Positions 27,805-37,539 are shown, counted from the stretch's first letter. The stretch: 64,000 nucleotides of DNA from CAZSSM01 sp964609385 (GCA_964609385.1 CAZSSM010000004.1:1-64000), one strand, 5' to 3'. Numbers and translations: made by a program. Notes: generated by a model not told the origin, from the letters alone.

Positions 27805-30800
27805 ATGCCTCGGACACGTCTCGAATCCCGGATCGCCGCCCTTCGGGGCCAGGTCCGCCTCCTGCTGGCGGTCCATGGCGTGGCCGTCTTGGCCCTAGGC
27901 CTGATCGTCGCCGTCCTGTTCTGTGGGGCCGCCGACTGGCTGATCCATCTCGATGGGGTCATCCGCCTGGCCCTACTGATCGGCACAGGTGCCTTGGGCC
28001 TCTGGTTGGCCGTCCGCTACATCATCGGGCCGCTGATGGTTCGCTTCAGCGACTTGGCCATCGCCCTCCGAATCGAACGGCGATGGCCGGGCCTGAACGA
28101 TCGGCTGGCCAGCACGATCCAATTCCTCCAGGAAGACGGGTCCAATGACCCGTCCCGCTCGGCCGATTCCGACGCGTTGAAGAAGGCCACGATCGAGCAG
28201 ACACTGGCCGAGACCGAATCGATCGACTTCCGCGAGGCGATCGACTGGCGGCCGATCCGACGCGCCTGGGCTGGCCTGTTCGCCGCGATCGCGATGGCCG
28301 CGGTCGTCGTGGTGTTCGCACCTCAGACCGCCGCGATCGCCTGGGCGCGGCTGGTTCGCCCCTTCGGTTCCGACGCCTGGCCCAAGCAAACCCACCTGAT
28401 CGTCCGCGACTTCGACGAGATCTTGGCTCGGGGCATGTCCTTCGCGCTGAACGTGGGGCTCGATCCGGGCGATCGGATGCCCGATGCGGCGACGATCACC
28501 TACCGGTTCGCCGACGGCGAGACGGCCTCTGAGAAGATGCAACGCGATCCGGTCCTCCTCGAGTTCGTGACCCGTATCGAGGCCGTCTCACGCCCCTTCG
28601 AGTTCTCCGTGGCCGCCGGCGACGATCAGACCGACTGGCAACGCGTCGAGGTCGTTCCGCCGCCGAGCCTCTCCGAGCTGAGCGTCACGATCACGCCGCC
28701 CGACTACATCGGAGCACCGCCGGAGAGGCAGGCCTTGGGCGAGGGACGGATCCGCGCCCCGATCGGCTCGGTGTTGGCGATCTCCGGACGCGCCAACAAA
28801 CCGCTCCAGTCTGCCACACTGCTGCTGGGCGGCGAGACGTCCGAGCCGATCGCCATGACCCTGGACAACGAGTCCTTGTCGGCGCGTTTGGACGAGTTCC
28901 AGCCCCAAGAATCGACCTCGTTCCAGGTCTCCGCGGTCGACCTCAACGGGTTCGTCAGTCCGGAGGGGTCCCGGTTCGAGATTCGGCTCTATCCCGATGC
29001 CCCGCCTCGGGTCCAGCTCCGTCAGCCTCGAGCCGATCGTGACGTGCCGGCCGACGCGGTGATCCCGATCGAGATCACCGCCCAGGACGATCACGGGCTC
29101 CAGGTCCTCCAACTGGTCAGCCGACGGATCGGTCTGTCGGCTTCGAGCGAGACCGAACCGCCCCAGATCAAGCCGCTCTGGGCCGCCGAGACCGCCGACG
29201 AGCCGGGGACCGGGACGCCTCGACTCACCCAAGCGGCCTTGTATCGCTGGAACCTGGCCGACCTCGACCTCCAGCCCGGCGACGTGCTCGCCCTGACGGC
29301 CGAGGCCCGCGACTTCGACAACCTGCGCGGCCCGAACGTCGGTCGGAGCCGCGAGGTCCGGATCCGGATCGCGACCCCCGAGGAGATCCGCGACCAGTTC
29401 GACGAGCGCCGACGTCGGATCCGCGAACAGGCCGAGCGGATCGCCGACCTCCAGCGACGCGCCATCGAGCCGGTCGCCCAGGCCCGCCGCGACCTCGAGC
29501 AGGACGGCGACCTCGACGACGATCAGGTCGACAGCCTCCGCAACGCCGAGCTGACCCAGGAACAGGTCACCGAACGCCTGACCAACGACGTCGATGGGCT
29601 CCAGAACGAGGTCGCGCGGTTCCTCGACGATATGAGCGATTTTCAGCTCGATGACCAGGCGATGCGTGACCAGATGGAGCGGATGCAGGCCGGGCTCGAT
29701 CGGATCGCCGAGCGGAACCTCGATCCGGCCATCCAAGGGCTCGACCGTTCCAACAAGAGTTTGGATAACGCCCAGGCACAGGCCCGCGCCCGCGCGGCCG
29801 ATCCCTCCGATCCGAGTGATCCTCAAGCGGACACGGGCCAAAGGGCCGATCCGTCGGAGTCGGACAACACGAATGCGGACGCTTCGGTCGACGATGGCAA
29901 TCGGCCGACCGATCCCCAGAGCAACGATCCTCAGACTGAAGTCGGCGATCCGAAGGCTGCCGGGGCCGAGGCCGAGACCGCTCCGGGATCCGAATCCGAA
30001 TCCGAAGCGGAACCGGGATCCGAATCCGAAGCGGCCGAGGCATCCGAGGGCGGTTCGCCCGAAGGGGCCAGTGAGCCCGGCGACACCGCCTCGCCGTCCC
30101 GTCCGCGTGGCCCCTCGATGTCGGAACGCGATCGCGAGGTCGTCCAAGAGGGGCTCCAGGAGGCCGAAGAGAACCAGCAGGCCATCGCCGATCAGCTCCG
30201 GGAGATCCTCGACGAGCTGAGCGAGTTCGAGTCGATGCAGGAGCTGGTTGAGGACGCCAAGCAGCTCCAGGAGAGCCAGGAATCGTTGGCCAAGCGGACA
30301 GAGGACCTGGCCTCGCGCGTCGAAGTTGGCCAGGAGTTCGACCAGTTAGAGGCCGAACAGCGCGGGGAACTGGCCAATCAGGCCGCCGAGCAGGAGCAGA
30401 TCGCCCAGGACCTCCAACGGCTTCAGGAACGCCTCGGCGAGATGGCCGACCGGATCGGTCAGGAGGACGAGAATGCCGGCGAAGCCCTCCGCGACGCTGT
30501 CCAGCGAAGCCGACAGAACAACACCGCCGGAGATATGCGAGAGGCCGCCGAGGAACTCGGCCAGAACCGGCTCGGCAACGCCCGACAGAACCAGGAACAG
30601 GCCCGTCGCGAACTCCAGGACCTCGTCGACGCCATCGAGAACCGTCGCGAAAACGAATTGGCCCGGCTCTCGCAGGAGCTCGACGAGGCCCAGCGCGACA
30701 TCGAAGACTTCATGCAGCGCCAGGCCGACCTGCTCGAACAGACCCGCCAAGCCAAGCAGATCGCCGATCCTCAAGAACGCGAGGAGCGGCTCCAGCAATT

Positions 30801-31692
30801 GGCCAAGGAACAGGAACAGCTCCAGCAGGAACTCGATGAGCGCCTCCAACGGCTCGAGAAACTCAGTCCCAGCGCTGCTCAATCCGGCCAACAGGCCGGC
30901 GGGCAGATGCAACAGTCGCGCGGAAACCTGGAACGCAATCGCGGCGAGCAGGCCGAGGAGGACCAGAAGAACGCGCTACGCAACCTCAACCGCGCCCGTC
31001 GCCAGATCCAGCAGCAGCAAGAACAGACCGACGAGCAACTGCTCAACGAGCGGATCGTCAAGATCCGGGAACGGGTCGCCTCCCTGATCGGTCGCCAGTC
31101 CGGTATCGAGCAGGAGACGAAGAACTACGATCGGCTCCGGACCGAACGCGAGGGCCGGCTCACCCCGGGCCAGAAGGTCGGGGTGCTCGACTTGGGCGAC
31201 ACTCAGTTGGGCATCCGCGACGAGTCGGTCGACCTGATCGACCAGGTCAAGGTGGCCCCGGCCTACAAGCTCGTCCTGCAGCGCGCTTCGCAACGCATGG
31301 AACGGGCCGCTGAGGGCCTCGAGGAACTTCGGACCGACCGGAACGTCCAACAACAGACCGTGCAGGCCCGACGTCGCCTGGAGCAACTGCTCGACGTCAT
31401 GCAGCCCGATGGGGGCGGCCAGCAGGGGAGCGGCGGCCAGCAGGGTGGTGGCCAAGGCGGCGGTGGCGGTTCCGGCGGTGGTGACGACAGCATCACCCTG
31501 ATCGGCCAGCTCAAGATGCTCAAGTTGCTCCAAGAAGAGATCAACCTCCGGACCGAGGAACTCGACACGATCCGTGACCAGGACGGCGGACTCGACGAGC
31601 AACAACAGGTCGAGTTCGACCAGCTCAAAAAAGACCAGGGAACCATCGGGGACCTGATGCGCGACCTCGTGCAACCCCGGAGCGAATTCTGA
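27805..31692 (+). CDS. DUF4175-like membrane coiled-coil protein
   Basis: 1295 residues. N-terminal helices LLAVHGVAVLALGLIVAVLF, LALLIGTGALGLWLAV (about 20-75) and a third hydrophobic stretch near 158-172, in the DUF4175 arrangement. An Ig-like beta region (about 290-400) precedes a very long Glu/Gln/Arg-rich coiled coil (about 530-640 and 770-1120) broken by an acidic Ser/Glu low-complexity linker (about 655-760). A Gly-rich stretch near 1215-1230 sits before the C-terminus. Such proteins lie next to MoxR/Bat genes in planctomycetes and probably form envelope-spanning scaffolds. Function unproven. Confidence 0.8.
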   Translation: MPRTRLESRIAALRGQVRLLLAVHGVAVLALGLIVAVLFCGAADWLIHLDGVIRLALLIGTGALGLWLAVRYIIGPLMVRFSDLAIALRIERRWPGLNDRLASTIQFLQEDGSNDPSRSADSDALKKATIEQTLAETESIDFREAIDWRPIRRAWAGLFAAIAMAAVVVVFAPQTAAIAWARLVRPFGSDAWPKQTHLIVRDFDEILARGMSFALNVGLDPGDRMPDAATITYRFADGETASEKMQRDPVLLEFVTRIEAVSRPFEFSVAAGDDQTDWQRVEVVPPPSLSELSVTITPPDYIGAPPERQALGEGRIRAPIGSVLAISGRANKPLQSATLLLGGETSEPIAMTLDNESLSARLDEFQPQESTSFQVSAVDLNGFVSPEGSRFEIRLYPDAPPRVQLRQPRADRDVPADAVIPIEITAQDDHGLQVLQLVSRRIGLSASSETEPPQIKPLWAAETADEPGTGTPRLTQAALYRWNLADLDLQPGDVLALTAEARDFDNLRGPNVGRSREVRIRIATPEEIRDQFDERRRRIREQAERIADLQRRAIEPVAQARRDLEQDGDLDDDQVDSLRNAELTQEQVTERLTNDVDGLQNEVARFLDDMSDFQLDDQAMRDQMERMQAGLDRIAERNLDPAIQGLDRSNKSLDNAQAQARARAADPSDPSDPQADTGQRADPSESDNTNADASVDDGNRPTDPQSNDPQTEVGDPKAAGAEAETAPGSESESEAEPGSESEAAEASEGGSPEGASEPGDTASPSRPRGPSMSERDREVVQEGLQEAEENQQAIADQLREILDELSEFESMQELVEDAKQLQESQESLAKRTEDLASRVEVGQEFDQLEAEQRGELANQAAEQEQIAQDLQRLQERLGEMADRIGQEDENAGEALRDAVQRSRQNNTAGDMREAAEELGQNRLGNARQNQEQARRELQDLVDAIENRRENELARLSQELDEAQRDIEDFMQRQADLLEQTRQAKQIADPQEREERLQQLAKEQEQLQQELDERLQRLEKLSPSAAQSGQQAGGQMQQSRGNLERNRGEQAEEDQKNALRNLNRARRQIQQQQEQTDEQLLNERIVKIRERVASLIGRQSGIEQETKNYDRLRTEREGRLTPGQKVGVLDLGDTQLGIRDESVDLIDQVKVAPAYKLVLQRASQRMERAAEGLEELRTDRNVQQQTVQARRRLEQLLDVMQPDGGGQQGSGGQQGGGQGGGGGSGGGDDSITLIGQLKMLKLLQEEINLRTEELDTIRDQDGGLDEQQQVEFDQLKKDQGTIGDLMRDLVQPRSEF

Positions 31693-31723
31693 TCCCGACT
31701 CCGAGACGCAGGAGATCCATCCG

Positions 31724-33073
31724 ATGCGATTCGATCCGTTCCGATCGACGACCGACAGCGCCCCGATCCTCGGCTTCACGATCGCGGGAATCGGCCTCGC
31801 CCTCTTGATCGCCGGCGCGGTCACGGCTCAGGAACCGACCCCCGCGAACGAACCCAAGCCCGCCCCGGTCCCCAAGCCGGTCGATACCCCCGAGCCGCCC
31901 AAGACCGATCCCGGCTCGACAGAGCCGGACGCCAAAGAGCCGGCCTCGACCGACGAGCCGTCGAAGACCCCCGCCATCGAAGGTGAATCGAAGCCGGATC
32001 CGGCAGCCGACCAGTCCGACAGCAACAGTCCGGACAGCACGGACAAGGGCGACGACGCGATGGACTCGCTGCTCGGCAAGCTCGGGCTCGATCCCGAGTC
32101 TCCGCAGGAAGGGTCGGAGGGGAAGCCCGCGGAGGACGGTTCGCAATTGACGGGACGCTCCGATTCGGGCCTCGATGCCCTGCTTGAGAAGATCGGCGGT
32201 GGCCCCGACCTGTCCGACACTCCGCCAAGCGATCCCGAGTCGGGCTCGAATGAAAGTGACGGGGACCAGGGAGATCGGGGTGACGCACTCGACCGACTTC
32301 TAGGCGACCTCGAGGCGAAGGATCAAGGGGAGGAGGCCCGCGAACTCGACGAGTCGGACCGTTCGCTCGACGATCTCCTCCGTCAGATCGGCGAGGAGGA
32401 GGATCAACCCACACCGGACACGCAGCCTCAGGGACCCGGTGGTGGTCCTCCGCAGCCCCCGTCGCCCGATCAAGGGCAAGGGGAGAACCAGGACACGCTC
32501 GAAGATCAGGATCGCGACATTGATCGCCGGCTCGCCGAATTGATGGGCGACGACTCCAACGACCCGCAACAACAGCAGGAGCAACAGCAGGGCGGTGGCT
32601 CGGGAGGCTCTGAGGAGGTCGAACGGCTGATCAAGCAGATCCGGGACGTCGAGGAGCGACTGGGTGAGACCGACTCAGGCGCCGAGACCCAGAAACGCCA
32701 ACGTGAAATCCTGGCCAAGCTCGACGAGTTGATCCAGCAGCAACGCCAGTCTGGCGGTTCGGGGTCCTCCCAGCAGGAACAGCAGATGCGTCGGGAGAAT
32801 CGTCCGGGGCAGCAGCAACCCGGCGGCAATCCGAATCAGCCTGGCAGTCAGGCGGGTTCTCAAGCCGGACAGGCCGATCAACCTCCGCAACCGCCCAGTC
32901 CTCGGAGCATCCTGGAGGAGGGGGCCAAGACCTGGGGCCACCTTCCGCCAAGGCTTCGGATCGAACTGGGCAACGGGTTCAGCGAGACGCCCCTGCTGTC
33001 GAAGAAGCGCTTGATTGGCAAATATCTCGAGTCGGTTTCTCAGAAGTCGCGTCGGACCGACGGCGATCGCTGA
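31724..33073 (+). CDS. Exported acidic, Pro/Ser/Gln-rich low-complexity protein
   Basis: 449 residues. AGGAGA lies 9 nt before the ATG. Signal peptide about 1-38 (ILGFTIAGIGLALLIAGAVTAQ). The rest is highly acidic with Pro-Lys-rich, then Asp/Ser/Gly-rich repeats: DALLEKIGGGPDLSD, DRLLGDLEAKDQ and DDLLRQIGEEED are three spaced copies of a D-x-L-L motif. Then come Gln-rich runs and a C-terminal part (about 405-445) with a more ordered look: TWGHLPPRLRIELGNGF, SKKRLIGKYLES. It starts 31 bp after the DUF4175-like gene. No enzymatic motif; probably a flexible exported partner. Confidence 0.7.
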   Translation: MRFDPFRSTTDSAPILGFTIAGIGLALLIAGAVTAQEPTPANEPKPAPVPKPVDTPEPPKTDPGSTEPDAKEPASTDEPSKTPAIEGESKPDPAADQSDSNSPDSTDKGDDAMDSLLGKLGLDPESPQEGSEGKPAEDGSQLTGRSDSGLDALLEKIGGGPDLSDTPPSDPESGSNESDGDQGDRGDALDRLLGDLEAKDQGEEARELDESDRSLDDLLRQIGEEEDQPTPDTQPQGPGGGPPQPPSPDQGQGENQDTLEDQDRDIDRRLAELMGDDSNDPQQQQEQQQGGGSGGSEEVERLIKQIRDVEERLGETDSGAETQKRQREILAKLDELIQQQRQSGGSGSSQQEQQMRRENRPGQQQPGGNPNQPGSQAGSQAGQADQPPQPPSPRSILEEGAKTWGHLPPRLRIELGNGFSETPLLSKKRLIGKYLESVSQKSRRTDGDR

Positions 33074-33237
33074 GCCCTCCAAGATCGAGGTTCCGCCCCA
33101 CCTCGATCCCATCGTCCGGTCTCGCAACCGTTTATCGGTCAACCCCCGAGATCCAGACGTCAAAGCGGGAATCGCCCATGCCCAAGGAGATCGCGACCCT
33201 TCGAAAAGTCGGGTCACTAACTCACGGAGCCCCCTCG

Positions 33238-34356
33238 ATGTGCCATCGAGCCCGAACGCGTTCGAATCGGACATGGCCGTTCCCGATCTCGTTGCTGAGC
33301 CTGATCGTCCTCGGTCTGGTCCTGCTCGGCCCGTCGGCCGTTGAGGTTCGGGCGCAGGATCCGCCCGGCAACCTGGAGTTCGTCGAGGCCCGCAGCGGCG
33401 AGGTGAGCGCCGCGATGGCCGCGATGGTCACGCCTCGAACGCAGAACGCCATCGAGGAGGGCCTGAAATGGCTGGCTACCCAGCAACGGCCCGACGGTTC
33501 CTTCGGGAGCGGTTCTTATAAAGGCAATATCGCCGTGACCAGCCTGGCCGGCTTAGCCTTCATGGCCCACGGCTCCTCGCCCGATCGTGGCCCCTACGGC
33601 CCCGAGGTCCGCAAAGCGCTCAACTACGTCCTGGCGAACACGGCCGCCTCGGGCTTCATTTCGGTCAACGCGGCCTCGACGCACGGCCCGATGTACTCGC
33701 ACGGCTTCGGCACGCTGTTTCTGGCTGAAGCCTACGGGATGACCGGAGCGCCGGAACTCCGCGAGAAGCTCAAGAAGGCCGTCCGACTGATCATCAGCAC
33801 CCAGAACGAAGAGGGGGGGTGGCGCTACCAGCCTCGGCCCGACGACGCCGACCTCTCGGTGACGATCTGCCAGATCAACGCCCTCCGCGCCGCTCGGAAC
33901 GCCGGACTGTTCGTGCCCAATGAGACCGTCGAGCGGTGCATCGACTACGTTAAGCAGACCCAGAACGCCGACGGCGGGTTCCGGTATCAGCTTCGACCGG
34001 GGGCCAGCGCCTTTCCCCGCTCGGCTGCCGGCGTCGTCGCCCTCCAGAGCGTCGGCATCTATGACGGCGACGAGATCAACCGGGCCGTGGGCTATCTCAA
34101 GCGGTTCCTGCGCGGGGCCAGCCTCAACAACAAGTTCAGTCACTATTTTTATGGCCACTACTACGCGATGCAAGCGATCTGGATCCGAGGAGGCGAAGAC
34201 TGGGAACTTTGGTACCCGACGGTTCGCGACGAGATGCTGCGGATGCAGAAGAGCAACGGAAGCTGGGACGACACCATCTGTGACGAGTACGGCACGTCCA
34301 TGGCCCTAATCATCCTCCAGATGCCCAACAACATCCTGCCCATCTTTCAGCGCTAG
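33238..34356 (+). CDS. Exported prenyltransferase/squalene-oxidase-repeat protein
   Basis: 372 residues from ATG 33238; an ATG at 33178 would add 20 residues before the same signal peptide (ISLLSLIVLGLVLLGPSAVEVRAQ). The mature protein has an alpha/alpha toroid with repeats: GLKWLATQQRPDGSFG, ALNYVLANTA, AVRLIISTQNEEGGWRYQ, CIDYVKQTQNADGGFRYQ, AVGYLKRFLRG. The repeats resemble terpene cyclase QW motifs, but the DXDD acid of squalene-hopene cyclase is missing, so it is probably not a cyclase. In planctomycetes such proteins commonly accompany MoxR/VWA blocks. Confidence 0.82.
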   Translation: MCHRARTRSNRTWPFPISLLSLIVLGLVLLGPSAVEVRAQDPPGNLEFVEARSGEVSAAMAAMVTPRTQNAIEEGLKWLATQQRPDGSFGSGSYKGNIAVTSLAGLAFMAHGSSPDRGPYGPEVRKALNYVLANTAASGFISVNAASTHGPMYSHGFGTLFLAEAYGMTGAPELREKLKKAVRLIISTQNEEGGWRYQPRPDDADLSVTICQINALRAARNAGLFVPNETVERCIDYVKQTQNADGGFRYQLRPGASAFPRSAAGVVALQSVGIYDGDEINRAVGYLKRFLRGASLNNKFSHYFYGHYYAMQAIWIRGGEDWELWYPTVRDEMLRMQKSNGSWDDTICDEYGTSMALIILQMPNNILPIFQR

Positions 34357-34401
34357 CCGGCCGACCCTCGACGGCTCGGTCCGCTCCCGAGGTCTCTGTT
34401 G

Positions 34402-35808
34402 ATGTTCACGACCCGCGACGCCCGTTCGACGCCCGACCTCCGGGGAAGCCTCCTGCTCGTCTTCCGGAGGCTCGTCCCCGCCCTCTGTTTCTGCCTCTGC
34501 CTCAGCTTGCTGAGCGTCCCGGCAACGGTCCGAGCCGAGACCGGAACCGAGATCACGGCTTCCTCTGAGACGACCTCCGCGCAGGATCCGACGATCCCCC
34601 GCTTCGACCTGATCCAGGCCAATGGGACTCGGGTTCGAGGGATTCCTGATCAGTTCGACCAGGACGGTGCGCTGACTTTTTTACCGGACTCCGACGCCTT
34701 AGAGCCGATCGTCATCGCTCAGGCCGACCTCTGGCGTCTCGAGCGTGTCCGGGCTCGGGTCAACTATCCACCGATGGCCCGGACCTCCTCTCCCACCTTC
34801 GGCGACCGCAACGACGATCGCGTCAACCTCGTTCTGCTGACCGGATCGCGTCGGCTGCATGCTCAGATCGAGTCGGCCGACGATGACGGCTTCGTGGTCC
34901 GTTCCAAGATCCTCGACCAAGTCACGATCCCGTTCGATCAGGTCGCCGGGCTCGTCTTGCGGAACGCTTCGGAGGACGGTCGCGATGACGAGGTCCGTCT
35001 CTTGGATCGGATTGCGGAGGTCCGGTCGGTCCCGAACCGCTCCGCAGTAGTCTGGTTGAGCAATGGCGATCGGGTCCGAGGCGCGTTCCTCGGGCTGAAC
35101 CCGAGCCGACTCCGGATCCGACAAGACAACGGCAACCAGGCCGAACTGGGTCGCAGTCGCTTCCTGGCCGTGGGCTTCGACCCCAGGCTGCTCGATCGAC
35201 GCGTCCCGGAGAGTCCCCATTTCGAACTCACCCTCAACGACGGAAGCCGCGTGATTGCCGAATCGCTCCGTTTCCGCGATGGGGAGTTCGACGTCGCGCT
35301 CCGCTTGGGCCTCGAGTCGCGAATCGCCCCCTCGGCGGTCGTCGCGATCGAGCAACATGGTGGTCGTGTCCGATCGCTGCTCGATCGCGAACCGGTCGCG
35401 ACGCGTTACGAGCCCTATCTCGGTCCCGAACAGCCCCATCAGATCAATCGAGCCGTCGATGGTTCGCCGATGCGTCTGCTGGGCCGGACCTACGAGCGTG
35501 GGATCGGCATGTCCAGCCGGACCGTGTTGGCTTACCCGCTGCAATCGGACGAGGAGCGGTTTCTGGTCCGGGTCGGATTGGACGATCGGGCCGGTGCGCT
35601 GGGTGGCGCGATCTGCCGAGTCCGCCTCGACTCGACGGTCGTCTGGGAATCCGACGGCCCGATCGTTGTCGGGGCCGAGCCGATCGATGTCGACGTGCCG
35701 CTCGGAAACGCGACCTATCTGCTCCTGGAGACCGATTACGGAACACGCGGCAACGTTCGTGATCACGTCGACTGGGTCGACCCCCGACTCGTCCGCAAGG
35801 CCGAGTAA
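34402..35808 (+). CDS. Exported NPCBM-domain protein
   Basis: About 468 residues. Signal peptide about 15-38 (LVPALCFCLCLSLLSVPATVRAE). The middle (about 60-310) holds repeated beta segments of the form LNDGSRVIAESLRFRDGEFDV, similar to Sm-like or SHD1 folds. The C-terminal 120 residues are an NPCBM-type carbohydrate-binding module: RTYERGIGMSSRTVLAYPL, FLVRVGLDDRAG and VDWVDPRL are its typical landmarks. Likely binds glycans at the cell surface. Last gene of the co-oriented block, 43 bp after the repeat protein. Confidence 0.8.
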   Translation: MFTTRDARSTPDLRGSLLLVFRRLVPALCFCLCLSLLSVPATVRAETGTEITASSETTSAQDPTIPRFDLIQANGTRVRGIPDQFDQDGALTFLPDSDALEPIVIAQADLWRLERVRARVNYPPMARTSSPTFGDRNDDRVNLVLLTGSRRLHAQIESADDDGFVVRSKILDQVTIPFDQVAGLVLRNASEDGRDDEVRLLDRIAEVRSVPNRSAVVWLSNGDRVRGAFLGLNPSRLRIRQDNGNQAELGRSRFLAVGFDPRLLDRRVPESPHFELTLNDGSRVIAESLRFRDGEFDVALRLGLESRIAPSAVVAIEQHGGRVRSLLDREPVATRYEPYLGPEQPHQINRAVDGSPMRLLGRTYERGIGMSSRTVLAYPLQSDEERFLVRVGLDDRAGALGGAICRVRLDSTVVWESDGPIVVGAEPIDVDVPLGNATYLLLETDYGTRGNVRDHVDWVDPRLVRKAE

Positions 35809-35920
35809 ATTAGGCCAAGAGAAAGTTTAAACAAACGCCCCTCATGCTTGTCAGCACGGATTGGATCATTTAGTCTGATCGCTAGATTCCGGGAGCCGAT
35901 GCTGATTGATTGCGAGACCC

Positions 35921-36649
35921 ATGTCGCGTTCCACCTTGCCCGATTCTCTCAATTCGAGTGATCTCGAAGACCTTACCCAACTCGCTTATTTATGTTGCAG
36001 TGTAAGTCATCGCACGATCAACATGCTCAGCACGATCGTCAGCAATGCGGAGTGTTTCGATCGACATCTGTCCGGTCAGCTCGCAATGGATCCCGAGACC
36101 GATACGCACGATCCCAAGCAGGCGATTATCGACGAGGCCTTCCGGATCTCGCGTCTGCTCCGCAACCTGATGGACTACGCGATGGGGATCTTGAATCGGT
36201 CGCATGAGCCTTTGCTGCTCGAAGAGCCGCTTAACAACGCGTTGGATCAGCTTACGACGCATTTGCCCGTGGGGATCACGTGCCAATGTGAGCTGGACGG
36301 ATCGGTTCGAATGACCGGCAGCAGCGATCACCTTCGACTGATGTTTCAACTTTTGCTCCACAACGCGCTGGAGTCGATTCGTTCTGGTTCCGGTCAGATC
36401 CAGGTCCGGTTGACTCGGAATCCGACCCGGATCGAGATCGTTGACAATGGGCTCGGGTTGCCGATCGGCACGACCCCACATCGATTGCTCGAACCGTTCT
36501 TTACGTCGAAGCGGGGCCATCTTGGAATCGGCCTGAGCACGGCCTACGCGATCTGGCGGGCACACGGCGGGAACATGCAGGTGATCAATGAGCCCAACGG
36601 CGGGTGCCGGGTTCGGCTCACGATGTCGATGGAGTTCCCGGAAGGATAG
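35921..36649 (+). CDS. Soluble sensorless histidine kinase
   Basis: 242 residues from ATG 35921 (TTG 35906 would add five). No membrane helix or sensor domain. Seen: a dimerisation helix with the likely phospho-acceptor His30 in CSVSHRTINMLSTIV (an unusual H-box, lacking the E/D and Pro of classical kinases), N-box LLLHNALESI (about 144-153, Asn148), G1 DNGLGLP (175-181), F-box EPFFTSKRGH and G2 GHLGIGLS. So the ATPase domain looks intact. It is convergent with an operon encoding an ANTAR response regulator and a degenerate kinase-like protein, the obvious partners. Confidence 0.85.
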   Translation: MSRSTLPDSLNSSDLEDLTQLAYLCCSVSHRTINMLSTIVSNAECFDRHLSGQLAMDPETDTHDPKQAIIDEAFRISRLLRNLMDYAMGILNRSHEPLLLEEPLNNALDQLTTHLPVGITCQCELDGSVRMTGSSDHLRLMFQLLLHNALESIRSGSGQIQVRLTRNPTRIEIVDNGLGLPIGTTPHRLLEPFFTSKRGHLGIGLSTAYAIWRAHGGNMQVINEPNGGCRVRLTMSMEFPEG

Positions 36650-36710
36650 GAGTCGCCGGGATTCGGCGGAGCGCAGGGCCTCGACCCAAGCTTTCCACCC
36701 AACCCCGACT

Positions 36711-37508
36711 TCAGGCTTCCGATTCGCCGTCCGTCTTGTCGTCGATGACCGTCGCGGACGAGTCGCGTGCCGACGGCTCGGCATCGATCGGCCGGAGTTG
36801 GATCGTATGGCCGGTTCGGACCACGACGAACCCGATCAGCCCCGCGAACGCGTCGGCCGATTGACGATGCGCACGAGCCTTGATACGCGGATCGTCCGAA
36901 TCGAGGGCTTCGATCAGTTCGAAGCTGAGCGGTGTCTCGAGCCCAACGGCGGGCTCTTCCCCCGCGGTCTCCCTCGACTTCGGTGCGGCCGATCCGGAGA
37001 GCGTAATGCTCATACAACGGTCCTGGGGTCGCCAGTCGAGGACGATCGCCGTCAACGGATCGACAGGGTCCTCCGGGCTCCGACCGGCAAGTCCCTCCAT
37101 GCGAACCGCATTGATGAGGTGTTCCAACGCATCGAACCACCCTCGAGGCAATTCGGAAAGTGTGAGATTCACCGTGGACGGATCGACGCGCCAGTCGATC
37201 CTCGTCGCGTGACCCCCACTCGTTTGGTCGGCCCGACGTCGAACCTCCGCGTGAATCTGCTCATCGGTCCGAGCCGGATCGACCGGGCATAGCGCCTCGA
37301 GCCGGCGACGTCTCTGGTCGAGATAGCCTTCGGTGACCCGTTTGGCGTGGCGGACGCGTTGGCCGATCGAACGACCGAGCACATCGGTGGTCTGGGAGTT
37401 CGGCGCGGATCGAGCGAACGCCTCGGCCTCGTCGGCCAAGGCCTCCCAGCGGGGATTGAGGACCCGAGCCAGCTCCTCGAACAGCTTCTGGGTTCGATGT
37501 TCGTTCAC
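36711..37508 (-). CDS. Degenerate histidine-kinase-like protein in operon with ANTAR regulator
   Basis: 265 residues from GTG 37508; a TTG at 37568 overlapping the regulator gene is the alternative. No family was recognised at first sight. Layout, however, matches the kinase at 35921 piece by piece: helix LNPRWEALADEAEAFAR in the place of the H-box helix (no His), a second helix, a strand with DWRVDPSTVNLTLSELP opposite CELDGSVRMTGSSDHL, then WFDALEHLINAVRMEG matching the N-box MFQLLLHNALESI. The G1 DNGLG is replaced by LSGSA and the G2 glycines are lost (LIGFVVVRTGHTIQL). It would therefore be a pseudokinase. Inference from pattern only; 31 bp downstream of the regulator gene. Confidence 0.6.
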   Translation of the reverse strand: MNEHRTQKLFEELARVLNPRWEALADEAEAFARSAPNSQTTDVLGRSIGQRVRHAKRVTEGYLDQRRRRLEALCPVDPARTDEQIHAEVRRRADQTSGGHATRIDWRVDPSTVNLTLSELPRGWFDALEHLINAVRMEGLAGRSPEDPVDPLTAIVLDWRPQDRCMSITLSGSAAPKSRETAGEEPAVGLETPLSFELIEALDSDDPRIKARAHRQSADAFAGLIGFVVVRTGHTIQLRPIDAEPSARDSSATVIDDKTDGESEA

Positions 37509-37539
37509 CGATTCAATGCCTCGCCCTCGGTTAACACAT

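Noticed and set aside
29991..30075. Repeats resembling a tandem array within the DUF4175-like gene
   Set aside because: The repeated Ser-Glu-Ser-Glu codons are a low-complexity protein linker, in frame, not a DNA repeat element or CRISPR.
28588..30147. 519-codon minus-strand frame opposite the DUF4175-like gene
   Set aside because: Leu/Gly/Arg-rich shadow of the coiled-coil gene; no start signal and no family pattern.
33238..34356. Second squalene-hopene cyclase
   Set aside because: Repeat pattern is similar, but there is no DXDD motif, the protein is short and it has a signal peptide.
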